Assembly: GCA_028290595.1 (NCBI GenBank)
Contig: JAQGJO010000282.1
Span: forward strand, 1-7,027
Reading direction: 5' to 3'
Length of the DNA stretch: 7,027 nucleotides
Source: Hyphomicrobiales bacterium
Lineage (GTDB): Bacteria > Pseudomonadota > Alphaproteobacteria > Rhizobiales > Beijerinckiaceae
Shown here: positions 5,591 to 7,027 of the stretch, piece by piece
Layout of the letters: the number at the start of each line of letters is the position of its first letter
Numbering within the stretch: position 1 is the first letter of the stretch
Notes under the pieces: generated by a model
The model's input: only the letters and a program-made list of their open reading frames with translations
The model's database searches: none
What the model was told of the DNA's origin: nothing
Position numbers and translations under genes: made by a program

Positions 5591-5705
5591 CTGTCATCCC
5601 CGACGCCCGCGTAGCGGGCGAGCAGGGATCCAGAAGCCAACGGGCCTTACGCCGTCACGTAGCTTCTGGATTCGCGCTCTGCGCTTCGCTTGGCGGGAAT
5701 GACAG
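5591..5705. repeat. Dispersed palindromic intergenic element (GTCATYCCC-type)
   Basis: This compact 115-bp element has nested symmetry. Outer arms CTGTCATCCCC (5591-5601) and GGGAATGACAG (5695-5705) pair at 10 of 11. A perfect hairpin CGCCCGC-GTA-GCGGGCG fills 5604-5620. Inner arms ATCCAGAAGC (5628-5637) and GCTTCTGGAT (5662-5671) pair fully, and GCGC-TCT-GCGC forms a small hairpin at 5674-5684. The GTCATYCCC...GGATCCAGAAGC wording resembles abundant intergenic palindromes that I recall from Bradyrhizobium and relatives. It begins 12 bases after the stop of the 113-residue protein gene and may act as a transcription barrier or mRNA 3' stabiliser. No coding capacity is evident, so it would be non-autonomous if mobile. 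Confidence 0.75.
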
Positions 5706-5716
5706 AGGTGTCCAAC

Positions 5717-6058
5717 TCAGCGCGTCAGCCGCGGTCCCGTGCGGACGCGATAGGCCTCTATCGAGGCTCTTCGAATGTCTCTCTTGGCGCGCGCCGCGAC
5801 AGCGGCGGACGGATGCCGATCGAGAGACCGCAGTGCTGCAAGTATGTCGTCGATCGGAACGATGCGGCCGGTCGTCGGGATCTGGCGCAGCGCCGGCCCG
5901 TCCTGCGCGGCTTGGGCATCGGAGGCCCATGACGCCAGAATGGCTCGCTTCTCGGCCAACGTTAGATCGGGATCATCGGCGACCTCCCACGGGTCGGCGA
6001 AGGCCAGAGAAGGGATCAACAAATCGTCCAGGCGGTGAGAATCGTCATTTGGAAGCAT
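5717..6058 (-). CDS. Conserved protein of unknown function with EKRAILASWASDA motif
   Basis: This is a 113-residue protein of unknown function. It contains LDDLLIPSLAFADPWEVADDPDLTLAEKRAILASWASDAQA (about 10-50), a pattern I recognise from small conserved proteins frequent in Bradyrhizobium and other rhizobia. A second conserved-looking stretch, VPIDDILAALRSLDR (about 67-81), and a basic C-terminus follow. There is no signal peptide or membrane segment, and it is probably a small helical cytoplasmic protein. The start is supported by AGAGGA 7 bases before the ATG. It lies 118 bases downstream of the ribbon-helix-helix-like gene on the same strand and is followed directly by the palindromic repeat. 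I know of no demonstrated role for this family; its position near ku may be incidental. Confidence 0.8.
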   Translation of the reverse strand: MLPNDDSHRLDDLLIPSLAFADPWEVADDPDLTLAEKRAILASWASDAQAAQDGPALRQIPTTGRIVPIDDILAALRSLDRHPSAAVAARAKRDIRRASIEAYRVRTGPRLTR

Positions 6059-6176
6059 GGCCCTATCCTCTTAAAGCTCATGACCGGGATTAAACTCCGG
6101 GCGGCGAGGATTTTGTTTTGCAATTCAGGATTTCAAGAGGGCCGAAGGGCCATGGCACAAATTTTTTGCGGGGCAT

Positions 6177-6389
6177 CTATCGACCGGGTGGCTTGGCGGC
6201 TCGTTTTTTCGCCGACATCTCCCGGACGCTGCGCTTGAGCGCATCGTTCAGGTCGATCGGCACGCCATGCTTTCTCAAAAGATCGGTGAAGGCTTCGTCC
6301 GCCAGGTCCTGCAGCGTCGCCATCCGGTTGCGTCCCAGTTGCACCAGGGCGACATAGGTTTCGTCGTCGAACGCGATCAGCTTGCGCAT
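6177..6389 (-). CDS. Small ribbon-helix-helix-like protein next to ku
   Basis: This 70-residue protein begins MRKLIAFDDETYVALVQLGRNRMATLQDLADEAFTDLLRKHG. A short basic strand (RKLIAFD), a helix (about 9-22) and a second helix (about 25-40) fit the ribbon-helix-helix pattern of Arc/MetJ-type DNA-binding proteins. A basic tail (KKRAAKPPGR) follows. The domain call is from pattern only. The ATG lies 2 bases after the ku stop codon, without a good ribosome-binding site, so it is probably co-transcribed and coupled to ku. Similar small proteins occur in Bradyrhizobium genomes as I recall. It could be an auxiliary DNA-binding partner, a regulator of ku, or an antitoxin-like protein, but no toxin gene is adjacent. 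Confidence 0.78.
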   Translation of the reverse strand: MRKLIAFDDETYVALVQLGRNRMATLQDLADEAFTDLLRKHGVPIDLNDALKRSVREMSAKKRAAKPPGR

Positions 6390-6391
6390 TT

Positions 6392-7027
6392 CTAGCCGGC
6401 TTTGCGCCCTGTCCCTGTCGCCTTCGTCACAGGCGTCTTCGGACGTTTGGTGTCTTTGGCTTCAGCCCGCTTCCCGCTGCCTTCGATCGGCAGCAGCAAT
6501 TCCCTCTGGCCGGGGGCTGTCTTGCGGGCCTTGGCCTTCTTCGCGGGCGCGGCCTTGGCGGATGGTTTGGCCGCGGGCTTGGCCTCGGGTGCGGATTTGG
6601 CTCCCCGCGCCGAAGGCGCCTGGCCGAGGCTGCGCTGCAACGCCTGCATCAGGTCGATGACATTGCTCGGCGCTGACGAGGGCCGTGTCTTCGGCAACGG
6701 CGCGCCGGCCTGTTTCTTCTTCAGCATTTCGACGACCGCTTCTTCATAGCGGTCGCGGAACTGCGAGGCATCGAATTCGGCGGTTTTGGAGGCGACGATA
6801 TGCTGGGCGAGTTCCAGCATTTCCTTCTTGATCTTGATGTCGGGAATATCGTCGAAGAACTCTTCGGCGTCGCGGACTTCGTATTCATAGCGCAGGGTCT
6901 CGCCCAAAATGCCCTTGCCCCAGGGCTGCAGCATGACGACCCGTTCGCGCTTGGAAATCACCACCCGGCCGAGCGCCACCATATCCTTGACCCGCATGGC
7001 CTCGCGGATGACGGCGAACGCTTCCTG
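6392..7027 (-). CDS. ku: Non-homologous end joining protein Ku (C-terminal part)
   Basis: This is the C-terminal 211 residues of bacterial Ku, the homodimeric ring that holds double-strand DNA ends and recruits the ligase LigD. The frame is open to the window edge, so the N-terminus is missing. Visible features are QEAFAVIREAM...VALGRVVISKRERVVMLQPW (start of the fragment to about residue 36), LRYEYEVRDAEEFFDDIPDIKIKKEMLELAQHIV, and the conserved end-of-core segment NVIDLMQALQRSLG (about 122-135). After this comes a tail of about 75 residues rich in Lys, Ala and Pro (SAPEAKPAAKPSAKAAPAKKAKARK), which in other Ku proteins contributes non-specific DNA contacts. An ATG at 6997 is internal, not the start, because it lies within conserved sequence. 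No ligD is in the window. The stop is followed after 2 bases by the small ribbon-helix-helix-like gene. Confidence 0.96.
   Translation of the reverse strand, partial: QEAFAVIREAMRVKDMVALGRVVISKRERVVMLQPWGKGILGETLRYEYEVRDAEEFFDDIPDIKIKKEMLELAQHIVASKTAEFDASQFRDRYEEAVVEMLKKKQAGAPLPKTRPSSAPSNVIDLMQALQRSLGQAPSARGAKSAPEAKPAAKPSAKAAPAKKAKARKTAPGQRELLLPIEGSGKRAEAKDTKRPKTPVTKATGTGRKAG

Noticed and set aside
4956..5702. 248-codon plus-strand open frame opposite lysR
   Set aside because: It lies antisense to a complete LysR gene, continues through the operator and the palindromic repeat, and shows no domain.
5591..5705. Insertion sequence end or CRISPR repeat
   Set aside because: There is no transposase fragment, no regular spacer-repeat array and only one copy in the window; a dispersed palindromic element fits better.
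6059..6176. GGCC-CTTC-GGCC hairpin with a T-run as terminator after the ribbon-helix-helix-like gene
   Set aside because: The stem has only 4 base pairs, and the T/A-rich stretch lies before rather than after it in transcription direction, so it is not a convincing intrinsic terminator.

Overview
The window looks like chromosome from an alphaproteobacterium of the Bradyrhizobium/Rhodopseudomonas/Afipia group. The evidence is high G+C, a bacterial Ku gene with the Lys/Ala-rich tail common in that group, a small conserved protein carrying the EKRAILASWASDA motif that I know mainly from rhizobia, and a GTCATYCCC-type dispersed palindrome. This placement is inference; no marker gene is present. 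Every gene I can support lies on the minus strand, so transcription runs from high to low coordinates.

Right part (7027 to about 5590): the C-terminal part of Ku (non-homologous end joining; its start is outside the window), then a 70-residue ribbon-helix-helix-like protein 2 bases downstream, then a 113-residue conserved protein of unknown function. A compact 115-bp palindromic repeat follows the last of these.

Middle and left part (5551 to 1): a LysR-type regulator is followed by a tightly packed operon. In transcription order this is a cytosine-deaminase-like zinc deaminase, the two subunits of a thiamine-diphosphate (ThDP) enzyme of the sulfopyruvate/phosphonopyruvate decarboxylase type (alpha, then beta), a Tat-exported NMT1/THI5-like substrate-binding protein, the ABC ATPase, and two ABC permeases, the second cut by the window edge. 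Junctions are TGATG (deaminase/alpha), ATGA (alpha/beta), 35 bases (beta/binding protein), a 16-base overlap (binding protein/ATPase), probably 1 base (ATPase/permease 1) and 10 bases (permease 1/permease 2). The genes are therefore very likely co-transcribed and translationally coupled.

The most interesting signal is regulatory. The same 21-bp dyad, ATGTTGC-N7-GCAACAW with an embedded LysR-type T-N11-A box, occurs upstream of lysR (5531-5551) and upstream of the deaminase operon (4529-4549). At lysR it overlaps a plausible -35 element, as expected for autorepression. At the operon it may sit near -67 of a weak promoter, where LysR-type activators usually bind. The simplest model is a substrate-inducible uptake and catabolic cassette. 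A small compound, possibly an amino-substituted N-heterocycle, enters through the ABC system and is deaminated, and a 2-oxo acid is decarboxylated by the ThDP enzyme. The substrate cannot be read from the sequence, and I recognise no described pathway with this gene combination.
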